From Stenotrophomonas sp. BIGb0135 (lineage in GTDB: Bacteria > Pseudomonadota > Gammaproteobacteria > Xanthomonadales > Xanthomonadaceae), in the NCBI RefSeq assembly GCF_024810105.1, contig NZ_JANUDX010000006.1:62001-126000 (forward strand): a stretch of DNA of 64,000 nucleotides, read 5' to 3'. The notes under the pieces are model-generated. The model saw only the letters and a list, made by a program, of their open reading frames with translations, was not told where the DNA came from and made no database searches. Positions 37,710 through 47,196 of the stretch are shown here, piece by piece; position 1 is the first letter of the stretch, and each line of letters starts with the position of its first letter. Made by a program: the position numbers and the translations under genes.

Positions 37710-39071
37710 ATGATCCGCCGATCCCTCGCTATTGCGCTGGCCGCCGCCCTGCTGCCGATGACCGCCTCCGCCGCCGACCTGCTGCAGGTCTACGAAATGG
37801 CGCGCAATGGCGATCCGCAGCTGTCCGCCGCCGAATCGACCCGCCTGTACGACAAGGAAGGCGCCGTGCAGGCGCGTGCCGCGCTGCTGCCGCAGCTCAA
37901 CGGCGAGGCCTCGCTCAACCGCACCCGCACCAACCCGAACCACGACCTGACGTCCAGCTCGTTCACCACCAAGAGCCGCAACTACACGGTCAACGGCAGC
38001 CAGACGCTGTTCAACTTCACCCAGTTCGCCAACCTGCGTTCGCAGCGCGACCTGAGCAAGGCGGCCGACTTCACCCTGGATTCGGCCAACGACGACCTGA
38101 TCGTGCGCACCTCGGCGGCGTACTTCAACGTGCTGGTGGCGATCGAATCGCTGACCGCCGCGCAGACCAACGAAGCGGCAGCCAAGAAGCAGTTCGACTT
38201 CGCCGACAAGCGCCTGGAAGTGGGCCTGGCGCCGATCACCGACGTGCATGAAGCGCGCGCCCAGTACGACCAGGCCCGCGCCAACACCATCGTCGCGCAG
38301 AACACCCTCGCCGACAGCTACCAGGCCCTGACCGAGTTGACCGGCCAGCCGGTCGCCGACCTGCGTGCCCTGCCGGCCGACTTCCGCCCGGAGCTGCCGG
38401 CCAAGTACGCGCAGATCGACCAGCTGGTGGGCGAAGCAGTGGCGCAGAACCCGGCGCTGAAAGCGCAGCAGCTGAAGGTCACCGCAGCCGAGTCCGGCGT
38501 CGCCGCCGCCCGTGGCGGTCACTACCCGACCCTGTCGCTGGGCGCCACGGCCGGCAAGTCGGCCAGCTGGGGCGACGTGGTCGGCAGCGGCGACAGCTTC
38601 AGCCCGGACCGTCGCAGCAACAGCGTCGGCCTCACCCTGAGCGTGCCGATCTTCTCTGGCGGCGCCACCCAGTCCGGCGTGCGCCAGGCACTGGCCCAGC
38701 GTGACATCGCCCAGGACGGCTACGAGCAGCAGAAGCGTGCCCTGGACCGCAACACCCGCAATGCCTACCAGACCCTGGTCGCCGGCATCAGCGAAGTGGA
38801 AGCGCGCCGCCTGGCCGTCGTCTCTGCGCAGAGCGCCTACGACGCCTCGCAGGTCGGCCTGGAAGTGGGTACGCGCACCGTGCTGGACGTGATCCAGAAC
38901 CAGCGCATCCTGTTCTCGGCGCAGCTGGACTACGCCAACGCGCGCTACACCTTCCTGCAGAACCGCCTGCAGCTGGGCCAGGCCGTCGGCACGCTGGACA
39001 TCGCCGAACTGCAGGACATCAACCGCCTGCTGACCCAGGCCGCGGCAACGCCGAGCACCCAGGTGAACTGA
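37710..39071 (+). CDS. tolC: TolC outer-membrane efflux channel
   Basis: Outer-membrane channel-tunnel protein of 453 residues used by RND pumps and type I secretion. The signal peptide is RRSLAIALAAALLPMTASAA. Two OEP repeats follow (LLQVYEMARNGDPQLSAAESTRLYDKEGAVQARAALLPQLNGEASLNR and the later AAESGVAAARGGHYPTLSLGATAGKSASW), with long Gln/Ala-rich helices and DTLDIAELQDINRLLTQ-like C-terminus. ATG 37710 has AGGAAG upstream. It is probably the outer-membrane partner of smeOP and of other pumps in the cell. Confidence 0.95.
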   Translation: MIRRSLAIALAAALLPMTASAADLLQVYEMARNGDPQLSAAESTRLYDKEGAVQARAALLPQLNGEASLNRTRTNPNHDLTSSSFTTKSRNYTVNGSQTLFNFTQFANLRSQRDLSKAADFTLDSANDDLIVRTSAAYFNVLVAIESLTAAQTNEAAAKKQFDFADKRLEVGLAPITDVHEARAQYDQARANTIVAQNTLADSYQALTELTGQPVADLRALPADFRPELPAKYAQIDQLVGEAVAQNPALKAQQLKVTAAESGVAAARGGHYPTLSLGATAGKSASWGDVVGSGDSFSPDRRSNSVGLTLSVPIFSGGATQSGVRQALAQRDIAQDGYEQQKRALDRNTRNAYQTLVAGISEVEARRLAVVSAQSAYDASQVGLEVGTRTVLDVIQNQRILFSAQLDYANARYTFLQNRLQLGQAVGTLDIAELQDINRLLTQAAATPSTQVN

Positions 39072-39091
39072 GTCCGGCCCCTGCCGCACAC

Positions 39092-39126
39092 GAAAAAGCC
39101 ACCCGCAGGCGGGTGGCTTTTTCTTT
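39092..39126 (+). terminator. intrinsic terminator after tolC
   Basis: AAAAAGCCACCCGC (39093-39106) and GCGGGTGGCTTTTT (39109-39122) form a long stem followed by TTCTTTTC. It lies about 20 bases beyond the tolC stop. Confidence 0.92.
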
Positions 39127-39726
39127 TCTGGCACACCCCTCGTAGAGCCACCCCATGGGTGGCTGCACGCAGCCCCGGCATCACCCCGCAGCCACGCACG
39201 GCACGACGCAACGTCGTCGCCCAATCCGACCGCAGGTGTCATCGCCCCCCCTCGTAGAGCCACCCCATGGGTGGCTGCACGCAGCCCCGGCATCGCCAAG
39301 CAGCTCCCCATGACCCGCCGCCACAAGCGCCGTGCCGGCCACTCACGACATTTCCTCGCATTCGCCGACAACAGGGCATGCCGCTCCCGAAACACCGATC
39401 CGCACCGTCTTCGGGCGAGCATCGGCATAGGCCTTGAATACCTTGGTATAGACCGCCGAAAAGCGCTTGACCGCCCCGGCCACACGCTCTAACTTCCGCC
39501 CCGCACTCCCCTTCCCGCCCCCAGAGACCCCTCCTTGGACAGTCACAGTCGATCGTGTCGCGGCACCTGAGCCGACGGACCCGCTGACCCCAAGGTCGGT
39601 TCCGTCCGCGCACAGGACGGGGCCTTCCGGCGCAGCCCACGCGCCGGCCTCGCATCACCCGTACCGCTTTCCCGACAGACCCCGACGAGGGTGCCGCTGG
39701 CGTTTCCGATCGCCTGGAGATGGCCC
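39127..39726. repeat. intergenic stretch with two GTAG-type REP palindromes
   Basis: Two copies of a palindrome beginning GTAGAGCCACCCCATGGGTG occur at 39141 and 39252, both followed by CTGCACGCAGCCCCGGCATC. The remaining bases to 39726 show no convincing gene. A minus-strand frame at 39343-39546 (67 residues, with AVKRFSAVYTKVFKAYADAR) has fairly coding-like codon use and an AAGGAGGG sequence near its start, but I cannot assign a family and do not call it. Confidence 0.8.
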
Positions 39727-40392
39727 ATGCACGTCTACCGAGCACTGCCGCTGCTGCTGAGCGCACCAATGCTTCCCTTCACCACCCACGCCGCCGCCAG
39801 CCTGCTGGTCGACGATGCCGGCATCACCGACGCCCAACAGTGCCAACTGGAAAGCTGGGTGCGCCACACCGATGCCGGCCAGGAATGGACCGCCGTACCG
39901 GCCTGCACCCTGGCCGACACCGAATGGTCACTGGGCCTGACGCGCGCGCCCGGCGAGGCCGCTCGCCACTGGGCACTGGGTGCCAAGCACGTCCTGGTCG
40001 CGCGTGCACCACGGCAGTGGGGACTGGCCGTCAGCGCCGGCATCGGTGGCAATACGTACCGCCCGCGTGCCGATGACTGGGCCCTCAACCTGCCGCTGAC
40101 GATCGCACCCGGCGCGCAGGAGCGCGTGCAACTGCACCTCAACCTGGGCTGGGCGAAGCAAGGCGCCGTGCACGGTCGCACCGATGGGATCGGCGTGGAG
40201 ATCGGCATGACGCGCCGCTGGTCGCTGCTGGCCGAGACCGCACAGGATGCCGCCCGCGAGCGCGGCAGCCAGCTCGGCCTGCGCCGCGTGCTGTGGCCCG
40301 GTGCCAGCGTGGACCTGCTCGCCGGCCACCTGCACCGGCAACGCGACAGCCGCTGGATCACGCTCGGTTTCAACCTTGCCGCGCCGCCCTGA
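39727..40392 (+). CDS. secreted or outer-membrane hypothetical protein
   Basis: Product of 221 residues with a signal peptide (YRALPLLLSAPMLPFTTHAAA). The mature part alternates polar and hydrophobic residues (LAVSAGIGGNTYRPRADDWALNLPLTIAPGAQERVQLHLNLGWA, SVDLLAGHLHRQRDSRWITLGFNLAAPP), as in a small outer-membrane beta-barrel. Two cysteines (AQQCQLE, VPACTLA) are near the N-terminus. ATG 39727 follows GGAGATG. No known family is recognised. It is 132 bp before mgtE on the same strand. Confidence 0.7.
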   Translation: MHVYRALPLLLSAPMLPFTTHAAASLLVDDAGITDAQQCQLESWVRHTDAGQEWTAVPACTLADTEWSLGLTRAPGEAARHWALGAKHVLVARAPRQWGLAVSAGIGGNTYRPRADDWALNLPLTIAPGAQERVQLHLNLGWAKQGAVHGRTDGIGVEIGMTRRWSLLAETAQDAARERGSQLGLRRVLWPGASVDLLAGHLHRQRDSRWITLGFNLAAPP

Positions 40393-40524
40393 GCGGTCGC
40401 ACCGACGTCATCGTCCGCAGCTTCGCCACCGCGTTTTCCGCCTGCATCGCGTCGCCGCTCGCGCACGGTGAACGCGCACGCGCCGCGCGGGCCATCCAAC
40501 GCCCTTGTTGCACCTGGAGCCCCC

Positions 40525-41904
40525 ATGAACCGCAACGACCTCCTGTCCTCCATCCGCACCCTGTCCCTTTCCCACGATGCCGCCGCATTCGCCCGCATCG
40601 CCGCCGGCACCCATGCCTCGGACCTGGTCGACGCCCTCGACGCACTCGATACCGATACCTGCCTGGGCGTGTTGATGCTGCTGCCCCCACCCGTACGCGC
40701 GGACCTGTTCGCGCACTTCCCGCCCGCCCGGCAGGACCATCTGTTGGCGGCGATGCTGCCCGCGGCGAAAGTACAGGTGTTCGAGCACATGCCGTCCGAC
40801 GACCGTGCCGACCTGTACAACCGTCTCGGCGAACGTGCCCGGCGGTCGCTGCTGCCGGCGCTGGCCAAGATGGAGCGCGATGACATCCTGGCGATGGCGG
40901 CGTATCCGGAAGGCACCGCGGGCGCGGTGGCCACCTCCGATTACGCATGGGTGCGGCCGGAGATGCAGGTAGCCGACGCGATGGCGCACCTGCGCGCCAC
41001 CGCGCTGGACAAGGAAACGGTCAACATCGTCTTCGTGCTGGACCCTGACAATGCACTGCGCGGCACGGTGTCACTGCGCGACCTGGTGCTGGCCGATGCA
41101 GCCACCCCGGTCCGGGCGATCATGCATGCCGATCCGGTCCGCGCCGACGCAGGACTGCCGGATCTGCAGGCGGCCGAGCTGATCCGCCGCTACGACCTGC
41201 TCGCGCTGCCGGTGACCCACGCATCCGGGCGCATGCTCGGCATCGTCACCGTCGATGACGCGATGGACATCGAGAAAGCACAGGACGCCACGCAGCTGGC
41301 CCGTTTCGGTGGCACGGTGAGTGCCCACGGCAACGACCTGGACGTGCGCACCACCCCGTTGAAGCAGATGTTCCGCGTGCGCGTGTTCTGGCTGGCGATC
41401 CTCACCGGTTTCGGCATCCTCACCAGCACCTTCGTCGCCGCGCAGGAAGAACTGCTGTCGCAGGTGATCGTGCTGGCCGCCTTCATCGCGCCGATCGTGG
41501 ACATGGGCGGCAACACCGGCAGCCAGTCGGCCACGCTGGTGATCCGCAGCATGGCGCTGGGCGAGGTGAAGCCGGGCTGGCGCGACGTGTGGTTCGTGAT
41601 CCGGCGCGAACTGCCGGTCGCCGCGGCGCTGGGCATCAGCATCGCCGTGCTCGAAGCGATCCTGGCCTGGTTCAGCAAGGGCGTGGGCATGGACGTGCTG
41701 CTGGTGGTCGGCTCGAGCATGCTGGTGTGCACCGCCCTCGGCGGCGTCATCGGCGCGCTGCTGCCGTTCGCCGCGCGCCGCATCGGCGCCGACCCGGCCA
41801 CGCTGTCCTCGCCGATGATCACCTCGGTGATGGACCTGCTCGGGGTGTTCATCTACTTCGGCTTCGCCTACCTGTTCCTTGGCGACCTGCTGCTGGCGGC
41901 GTAA
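40525..41904 (+). CDS. mgtE: magnesium transporter MgtE
   Basis: Mg2+ channel of 459 residues. Order of domains: an N-terminal MgtE_N superhelix (about 10-125), a CBS pair (about 130-255, with EGTAGAVATSDYAWVRPEMQVADAMAHLR and LLALPVTHASGRMLGIVTVDDAMDI) that senses Mg2+, a connecting helix, and five membrane helices from about 285. The pore region shows APIVDMGGNTGSQSATLVIRSMALGEV, the family signature. ATG 40525 follows a GGAG. No M-box riboswitch is seen upstream. Confidence 0.96.
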   Translation: MNRNDLLSSIRTLSLSHDAAAFARIAAGTHASDLVDALDALDTDTCLGVLMLLPPPVRADLFAHFPPARQDHLLAAMLPAAKVQVFEHMPSDDRADLYNRLGERARRSLLPALAKMERDDILAMAAYPEGTAGAVATSDYAWVRPEMQVADAMAHLRATALDKETVNIVFVLDPDNALRGTVSLRDLVLADAATPVRAIMHADPVRADAGLPDLQAAELIRRYDLLALPVTHASGRMLGIVTVDDAMDIEKAQDATQLARFGGTVSAHGNDLDVRTTPLKQMFRVRVFWLAILTGFGILTSTFVAAQEELLSQVIVLAAFIAPIVDMGGNTGSQSATLVIRSMALGEVKPGWRDVWFVIRRELPVAAALGISIAVLEAILAWFSKGVGMDVLLVVGSSMLVCTALGGVIGALLPFAARRIGADPATLSSPMITSVMDLLGVFIYFGFAYLFLGDLLLAA

Positions 41905-41922
41905 GGGGCCGCCGCCGGCCGT

Positions 41923-43221
41923 TCACTCCACCGGGGGCGGCAGGTGCGGGGCGATCAGCGCGACGGTGCGCTCCAGCGCGCCGCGTCCGTTGCTGACCAG
42001 CATGCATCCGGCGCGGGCCATGTCTTCGCGCGCCTGCGGGTCGCGCAACAGGGTCAGCAGGGCATCGCCCACGCCCTGCGCGTCCTCGGCGATCACCACC
42101 GCGCCCGCTTCGCGCATGCGCCGGGAGATCTCGGCGAAGTTGTGCAGGTGCGGGCCGGTCACGGCGGCCGTCCCCATCGCGGCCGGCTCCAGCAGATTGT
42201 GCCCGCCGATCGGCTGCAGGCTGCCACCGACGAACGCGACCTGCGCGCAACCGTAGAAGGACATCAGCTCGCCCAGCGTATCGATCACGAACACGTCGGT
42301 GTCGGCCTGCGGCCACTGCTGCTGGCGACGCGTGGCGACCTTCCAGCCCTGTTCGCGGGCCAGCGCTTCCACCCGCGGGAAACGCTCGGGGTGGCGCGGC
42401 GCCCACAGCAGCAACAGGCCGGGCAGCGCCTCGCGCAACCGACGGTGCAGGTCGAGGGTGGCCTGCTCTTCGCCTTCGTGGGTGCTGGCGGCGATCCAGA
42501 CCGGGCGATCCGAGGGCACCAGGGCATGGAACTGGGCCACGAAGGACTGCACGTTGGGCGCGGCGATGTCGAACTTGAGGTTGCCCAGCGCCTGTACCTG
42601 CTCGGGCAGCGCGCCGAGGTGGATGAAGCGCTCGGCATCATCCTGCGACTGCGCGGCCACGCAGGTGACCGTGCGCAGCGCGCGCCCGATCAGGGCGCTC
42701 AGCAGCCGGTAGCCGCGCAGCGAGCGCGCCGAAAGGCGGGCGTTGAGGATGTAGACGGGGATGTTGCGGTCACGGCAGCCAAACAGCAGGTTGGGCCACA
42801 GCTCGGTCTCCAGGATCAGCGCCAGGCTCGGCTTGAAGTGGCCGAGGAAGCGGCCCACGCTGCCGGGCACGTCATACGGCAGGTAGACGTGGTCCAGCGC
42901 ATCGCCCCACAGCGCGCGCACGCGCTCCGAACCGGTCGGGGTGATCGTGGTGATGACCCAGCGGATGTCCGGGCGCAGCGTGCGCAGCGCATTCACCAAC
43001 GGCGCCGCCGCGTTGACCTCGCCCACCGACACCGCGTGCAGCCACACCCGCGGCTGGCCACTGGAATGCGGATAGGAGGCGTAGCGCTCGTCCCAGCGCC
43101 GGAAGTACTCGCGCACCCGGAACCCGCGCCAGACCAGGTGGTACACGGTGATCGGCAGCAACAGGTACAGCACGGCCGAGTACAGGCCGCGCAGGATCCA
43201 TTCGACAGGGCTTTTGCGCAT
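41923..43221 (-). CDS. waaA: 3-deoxy-D-manno-octulosonic acid (Kdo) transferase
   Basis: Inner-membrane-associated glycosyltransferase (GT30) that adds Kdo from CMP-Kdo to lipid IVA. The 432 residues begin with a membrane anchor (ILRGLYSAVLYLLLPITVYHLVW). Family stretches: WLHAVSVGEVNAAAPLV with the catalytic glutamate, ITTITPTGSERV, LILETELWPNLLF, WIAASTHEGEEQ, APRHPERF, and VFVIDTLGELMSFYGCAQVAFVGGSLQPIGGHNLLEPAAMGTAAVTGPH. ATG 43221 is chosen at the start of the anchor. It is divergent from an lpxL-type gene, forming a lipid A/LPS core locus. Confidence 0.96.
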   Translation of the reverse strand: MRKSPVEWILRGLYSAVLYLLLPITVYHLVWRGFRVREYFRRWDERYASYPHSSGQPRVWLHAVSVGEVNAAAPLVNALRTLRPDIRWVITTITPTGSERVRALWGDALDHVYLPYDVPGSVGRFLGHFKPSLALILETELWPNLLFGCRDRNIPVYILNARLSARSLRGYRLLSALIGRALRTVTCVAAQSQDDAERFIHLGALPEQVQALGNLKFDIAAPNVQSFVAQFHALVPSDRPVWIAASTHEGEEQATLDLHRRLREALPGLLLLWAPRHPERFPRVEALAREQGWKVATRRQQQWPQADTDVFVIDTLGELMSFYGCAQVAFVGGSLQPIGGHNLLEPAAMGTAAVTGPHLHNFAEISRRMREAGAVVIAEDAQGVGDALLTLLRDPQAREDMARAGCMLVSNGRGALERTVALIAPHLPPPVE

Positions 43222-43307
43222 GCGCAGAGGATACGGGAGCGGCGCGGGGAAGGCATCCCGCACTGCCGTGATGGGCCTGCCGGGATGCATCCATTAGAAT
43301 CCGATCC

Positions 43308-44228
43308 ATGTCAGATAACGCTTCCACCGCCACCCGCCCGTCCCTGCGCAACCCGCGCAACTGGCCGATGTTCGCCGTCATGTTCGCCGCCTTCGGCATC
43401 GCCCGCCTGCCCTGGCTGCTGCAGCGCGCACTGGGCCGCGGCGTGGGCACCGTGGCCTACCGACTGGCCGGCAGCCGCCGGCGCGCGGCCGAGGTCAACC
43501 TGCGACTGTGTTTCCCGGAAAAGGACGAGGCCTGGCGCCAGCGCCTGCTGCGCGACAGCTTCGACGCGCTGGGCGTGGGCATCTTCGAGTTCGCCCGCGC
43601 CTGGTGGGGCAGCATCGACAGCATCCGCCCCCACGTGCAGGTCGAAGGCCTGGAACACCTGCAGCGCATGCAGGCCGAGGGCCGCGGCGTGCTGCTGGTA
43701 TCGGGCCACTTCATGACCCTGGAGATGTGCGGGCGCCTGCTGTGCGACCACGTGGACCTGTCCGGCATGTACCGCAAGCACCGCAACCCGGTGTACGAGT
43801 GGGCGGTGAAGTTCGGCCGGCTGCGCTATGCCAAGGCGATGTACGCCAACGAGGACATCCGCGCCACCGTGCGCCACCTCAAGAAGGGCGGTTTCCTGTG
43901 GTATGCGCCGGACCAGGACATGCGCGGCAAGGACACCGTGTTCGTGCCGTTCTTCGGCCACACCGCCGCCACCATCACCGCCACCCACCAGCTGGCGCGG
44001 ATGACCGGCTGCGCGGTAGTGCCGTATTTCCACCGTCGCGAAGGCGGGAAGTACTTCCTGAAGATCGGTGCGCCGCTGGAGAACTTCCCCAGCGAGAACG
44101 TGGAAGCCGATACCGCCCGCGTCAACCAGGCCATCGAAGCCATGGTGCGCGAGGCCCCGGACCAGTACCTGTGGATCCACCGCCGCTTCAAGCGCCAGCC
44201 GGGCGGCCGCAGCGATTATTACCGCTAG
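43308..44228 (+). CDS. lpxL: lipid A late acyltransferase (lauroyl transferase family)
   Basis: Membrane enzyme that adds a secondary acyl chain to Kdo2-lipid IVA, using acyl-ACP. The 306 residues include the catalytic HX4E-type motif in LLVSGHFMTLEMCGR and the supporting stretches MYRKHRNPVYEWAV, GGFLWYAPDQDMRGKDTVFVPFFG and DQYLWIHRRFKRQPGG. An N-terminal membrane segment lies near 20-40. It is divergent from waaA, which makes the Kdo-bearing acceptor, so the two act in succession. LpxL and LpxM paralogs cannot be told apart with certainty. Confidence 0.93.
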   Translation: MSDNASTATRPSLRNPRNWPMFAVMFAAFGIARLPWLLQRALGRGVGTVAYRLAGSRRRAAEVNLRLCFPEKDEAWRQRLLRDSFDALGVGIFEFARAWWGSIDSIRPHVQVEGLEHLQRMQAEGRGVLLVSGHFMTLEMCGRLLCDHVDLSGMYRKHRNPVYEWAVKFGRLRYAKAMYANEDIRATVRHLKKGGFLWYAPDQDMRGKDTVFVPFFGHTAATITATHQLARMTGCAVVPYFHRREGGKYFLKIGAPLENFPSENVEADTARVNQAIEAMVREAPDQYLWIHRRFKRQPGGRSDYYR

Positions 44229-44567
44229 CCGTAGCGCCATCCCATGGGTGGCTGCACGCGGTGCCGGCAACCCCGCAACCATCCACAGCATGGGTGCAAG
44301 GTGGAAATGCCGGCACCCCGTAGAGCCACCCCACGGGTGGCTGCCCCGTAACACCCGACACACCCAGCAACAACCCACCGCGTGGCGCAACGTGCGCATG
44401 CCAGCGCCCCGTAGAGCCACCCCATGGGTGGCTGCCCCGTAACACCCGACACACCCAGCAACAACCCACCGCGTGGCGCAACGTGCGCATGCCAGCGCCG
44501 CGTAGCGCCACCCCATGGGTGGCTGCCCCGCGATGCCGGCTACCCCGCGCCCACGCACCGCGTGGCG
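44229..44567. repeat. GTAG-type REP palindromes in 91-bp tandem units
   Basis: No gene is seen. A palindrome of the CCACCCCATGGGTGG family appears first at 44230. Three more start with GTAG at 44320, 44411 and 44502, exactly 91 bp apart, with almost identical spacers (CTGCCCCGTAACACCCGACA, then AACCCACCGCGTGGCGCAAC). The units lie between the convergent 3' ends of lpxL and the O-antigen-ligase-like gene. Confidence 0.92.
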
Positions 44568-45908
44568 CTACGCGTCGTCCCTGGCCAGCAGACTGCCGGC
44601 ATACAACGCGGCCAGCAGCAGGGTCAGGCCGCCCCAGAAGGTGGAATAGAACGCCAGGTGGGTGTTGAGCGGGAACACGGTGACCGCCAACGCCAGCATC
44701 GCCGGGCGCGCACGCTCGCGCGCCGGCAGCGGGGCGAAGCGCCACGCCCGCCAGGCCTGGGCCACGGCGGCCAGCCACAACAACAGACCGAGCACGCCGG
44801 TCTCGGCAAGGATTTCCAGCACGATCTGGTGCGCATGCAGGGCCGGGCCTTCGCCCCACACCTCCTGCGTCCGCGGGGCCGGGTTGCAACCGGGATAGGC
44901 ATCGCGGAAACCCCGCGCGCCCACGCCGTTGATCGGATGGCCGGCAATCATGCAGCCGGCCGCCTCCCATATCTGCGCGCGCCCGGACAAGGCCTGGTTG
45001 ACGCCGTCGCCCTCGCCTTCCCAGGCCATCGCGGTGCGCGCCACGCGCTCGCGGACCTGCGCCGAGCCCAGCCCGACCGCGACCGCAGCCACCAGGCCGA
45101 TCACCACGCAGGCCACGAGGCCGCGCGCGCCCAACAGGCGCCAGCCGGAGAACACCACCACCAACGCATAGGTCAGCCACGCCGCCCGCGAGCCGGCCAG
45201 CACCAGCACCACGCCCACGGCGGCAGCCGCCAGCGCCCAGCCCCACACACCGCCACGCCGCGCCGCAGCGAACAGCAGGAACGGTGAGAGACTCGCCAGC
45301 ACCTGTCCGAACTTGAGATTGCACGGACCAAGCACGCCGCTGAGCCGGTCGGCGGCGGCCACTTCCTGCGCACTGCACAGGCCATGCCCGCTGACCACCC
45401 ACTTGAGCTGGTCCATCGACCAGAACAACGGGCTGCTGCCGAACACTGCCTGCGCCAACGCATCCAGCGTCCACACCGCCGCGATCAACGCGATGCCCCC
45501 CAGGGTCAGCCGGCGTCGCTGCGGGGTGGCGACCGCGATGGCTACCAGCCACATGAAGGGCAGGTAGCGCAGGCCGGCGGCGGTCTTGCGCCACGCCGTG
45601 CCAGGGTCGATGGCATCGAATGCGGAAAACGCCTGCGGCAGCCAATAGCCCAGGAACAGGATGCTGGTCAGCGCCCACGCCGGTGCGCTGAGCAGGCGCT
45701 GCTTGCCCTGCATGCGCAACTGCACCATGCGCACGGCCGCATACAGCGCACCGAGCACCAGGACGCTCTCGGCGATGCCCGGCAACGGCCACAACGCCAC
45801 GAAGGCGAGCACCCACCACGGCGCCCAGCGGCCGGCACGCGAGGCCGGAGAGCCGGGCGCCAGGGCCGGTTCAACCGGCGAGAGAGGTGTAGAGCTGGAG
45901 CGTGTCAC
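44568..45908 (-). CDS. O-antigen-ligase-like polytopic membrane protein (Wzy_C family)
   Basis: Integral membrane protein of about 446 residues with some 10-12 helices. The large periplasmic loop typical of O-antigen ligases and polymerases is visible: LSGRAQIWEAAGCMIAGHPINGVGARGFRDAYPGCNPAP...ALHAHQIVLEILAETGVLGLLLWLAAV. It may join O-antigen or another glycan to lipid A core. GTG 45908 is preferred but overlaps the upstream glycosyltransferase gene by 38 bases; no later Met is near. Located with waaA, lpxL and a glycosyltransferase. Ligase and polymerase functions are not separable from sequence here. Confidence 0.82.
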   Translation of the reverse strand: MTRSSSTPLSPVEPALAPGSPASRAGRWAPWWVLAFVALWPLPGIAESVLVLGALYAAVRMVQLRMQGKQRLLSAPAWALTSILFLGYWLPQAFSAFDAIDPGTAWRKTAAGLRYLPFMWLVAIAVATPQRRRLTLGGIALIAAVWTLDALAQAVFGSSPLFWSMDQLKWVVSGHGLCSAQEVAAADRLSGVLGPCNLKFGQVLASLSPFLLFAAARRGGVWGWALAAAAVGVVLVLAGSRAAWLTYALVVVFSGWRLLGARGLVACVVIGLVAAVAVGLGSAQVRERVARTAMAWEGEGDGVNQALSGRAQIWEAAGCMIAGHPINGVGARGFRDAYPGCNPAPRTQEVWGEGPALHAHQIVLEILAETGVLGLLLWLAAVAQAWRAWRFAPLPARERARPAMLALAVTVFPLNTHLAFYSTFWGGLTLLLAALYAGSLLARDDA

Positions 45909-46983
45909 GCTGCATCGCCTGCAAGGTGAAGGGGATCCGCGGCGGCAGGCTGGGCGGGTGCTGCAGCAGGTGCTGCGCACGCGCCAGCAATGCCGCATCG
46001 TCGTGCAAGGCTACCGCACCGGACGGCTGCAGTTGGGCCAGCAGCTCACCCACGCCGCCGTGGTCCCAGGCCAGTACCGGGCGGCCCACTGACAGCGCTT
46101 CAAGCACGGTGCGGCCAAAGGCTTCGGCCTTGTCCGACAGCTGCAGCACCAGCTCGCTGGCCGCATAGGCCTGGGCGATGCGCGAGGTGGGCGCGGTCAT
46201 CAGCACGGCATCGGCCACGCCGAGCGCCCGCGCCTGCGCCTCCAGCTCGGCCACATAGGTCTCGCGCCCGGGCTCGCGGGTGCCGGGCATCCACAGCTTG
46301 GCCGGCACGCCCGCCGCGTGCAGGCCGGCGAGCAGTTGCAGCGCATGCCGATGGCCCTTCAACCGGGTGCCGCGCCCGGGCAGCAGCAACAGCGGCGCAT
46401 CGGTGCCCAGCAGCGGGTGCTGCGCGGCCACGGCCAGGCGCGCACGCCGGTCGTTGCGCGCCACCCGCGGGAACTGCGCCACGTCCACGCCACGCGGGAT
46501 CACCTGCAGGCGCTCGGCCGGCACGCCCGGATAGTGGCGCTGGACGAAGTCGCGCACGCTGTTGGATACGCAGATGACGCGCTCGCCGCTGGTCATCACC
46601 GCGCTGTAGCGGCCCGGCGAGTTCAGCCCGTGCACGGTGGTGACCCAATGCGGGCGCTGCGCCGGCGGCAGGTTGCGCACCGCGTACAGGCCCAGCCAGG
46701 CCGGCAGCCGCGAACGCGCGTGCACGATGTCCGCGCCGACCTCGGCAAACAGGTTGCGCAGGCTGCGCACATGGCGAAGGGTCAGCAGCGACTTGCGGCC
46801 GATGTCCAGCGTAAGGTGCTCGCCGCCGCTGGCCAGCAACGGCTGGACCAGGCGCCCACCGGCGGACACGACAATGGCCCGGTGGCCGGCGGCAACCAGG
46901 GCGGAGGCGATTTCAAGGGTGGAGCGTTCGACCCCGCCGGAGTGCAGCGCCGGCAGCAGCTGCACCACGGTCAGTCGGCGCAC
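45871..46983 (-). CDS. GT4-family glycosyltransferase
   Basis: Cytoplasmic or peripheral-membrane glycosyltransferase of 370 residues with the GT-B fold. N-terminal: VVQLLPALHSGGVERSTLEIASALVAAGHRAIVVSAGG, HARSRLPAWLGLYAV, TTVHGLNSPGRYSAVMTSGERVICVSNSV. C-terminal: VIPRGVDVAQF, LLLPGRGTRLKGHRHALQLL and the nucleotide-sugar motif ELVLQLSDKAEAFGRTVLEALSVGRPVLAWDHGGVGELL. The start is a GTG at 46983. It overlaps the O-antigen-ligase-like gene and so probably adds an LPS core or related sugar. Confidence 0.88.
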   Translation of the reverse strand: MRRLTVVQLLPALHSGGVERSTLEIASALVAAGHRAIVVSAGGRLVQPLLASGGEHLTLDIGRKSLLTLRHVRSLRNLFAEVGADIVHARSRLPAWLGLYAVRNLPPAQRPHWVTTVHGLNSPGRYSAVMTSGERVICVSNSVRDFVQRHYPGVPAERLQVIPRGVDVAQFPRVARNDRRARLAVAAQHPLLGTDAPLLLLPGRGTRLKGHRHALQLLAGLHAAGVPAKLWMPGTREPGRETYVAELEAQARALGVADAVLMTAPTSRIAQAYAASELVLQLSDKAEAFGRTVLEALSVGRPVLAWDHGGVGELLAQLQPSGAVALHDDAALLARAQHLLQHPPSLPPRIPFTLQAMQRDTLQLYTSLAG

Positions 46984-46998
46984 GGAGACGACCGTGGC

Positions 46999-47196
46999 TC
47001 AGTCGGCCAGCACGAACACAGCGCCGCAGTACGGGCACTTGGCCTCGCCGTTGGGCTCGTCTTCGATCGGCAGGTACACGCGCGGGTGCGAGTTCCACAG
47101 CGCCATTTCCGGAGTCGGGCAGCTCAGCGGCAGGTCGGCGCGATGCACGGTGTAGCGCTTCTCGGCGTTGGCGGGCGCAGTGGCGGTATGGCTCAT
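46999..47196 (-). CDS. small zinc-finger protein of the CHCC (NDUFS6-like) family
   Basis: Product of 65 residues. The end HPRVYLPIEDEPNGEAKCPYCGAVFVLAD, together with an upstream cysteine (LPLSCPTPEM), fits the zf-CHCC domain with Cys-His-Cys-Cys ligands. Such proteins occur widely in proteobacteria; the eukaryotic relative is a complex I subunit. ATG 47196 is preferred. It is 15 bp upstream of the glycosyltransferase gene on the same strand. Confidence 0.85.
   Translation of the reverse strand: MSHTATAPANAEKRYTVHRADLPLSCPTPEMALWNSHPRVYLPIEDEPNGEAKCPYCGAVFVLAD

Noticed and set aside
39343..39546. 67-codon minus-strand frame in the tolC downstream gap
   Set aside because: Codon use is moderately coding-like and an AAGGAGGG lies near its start, but the spacing is poor and no homologous family is recognised.
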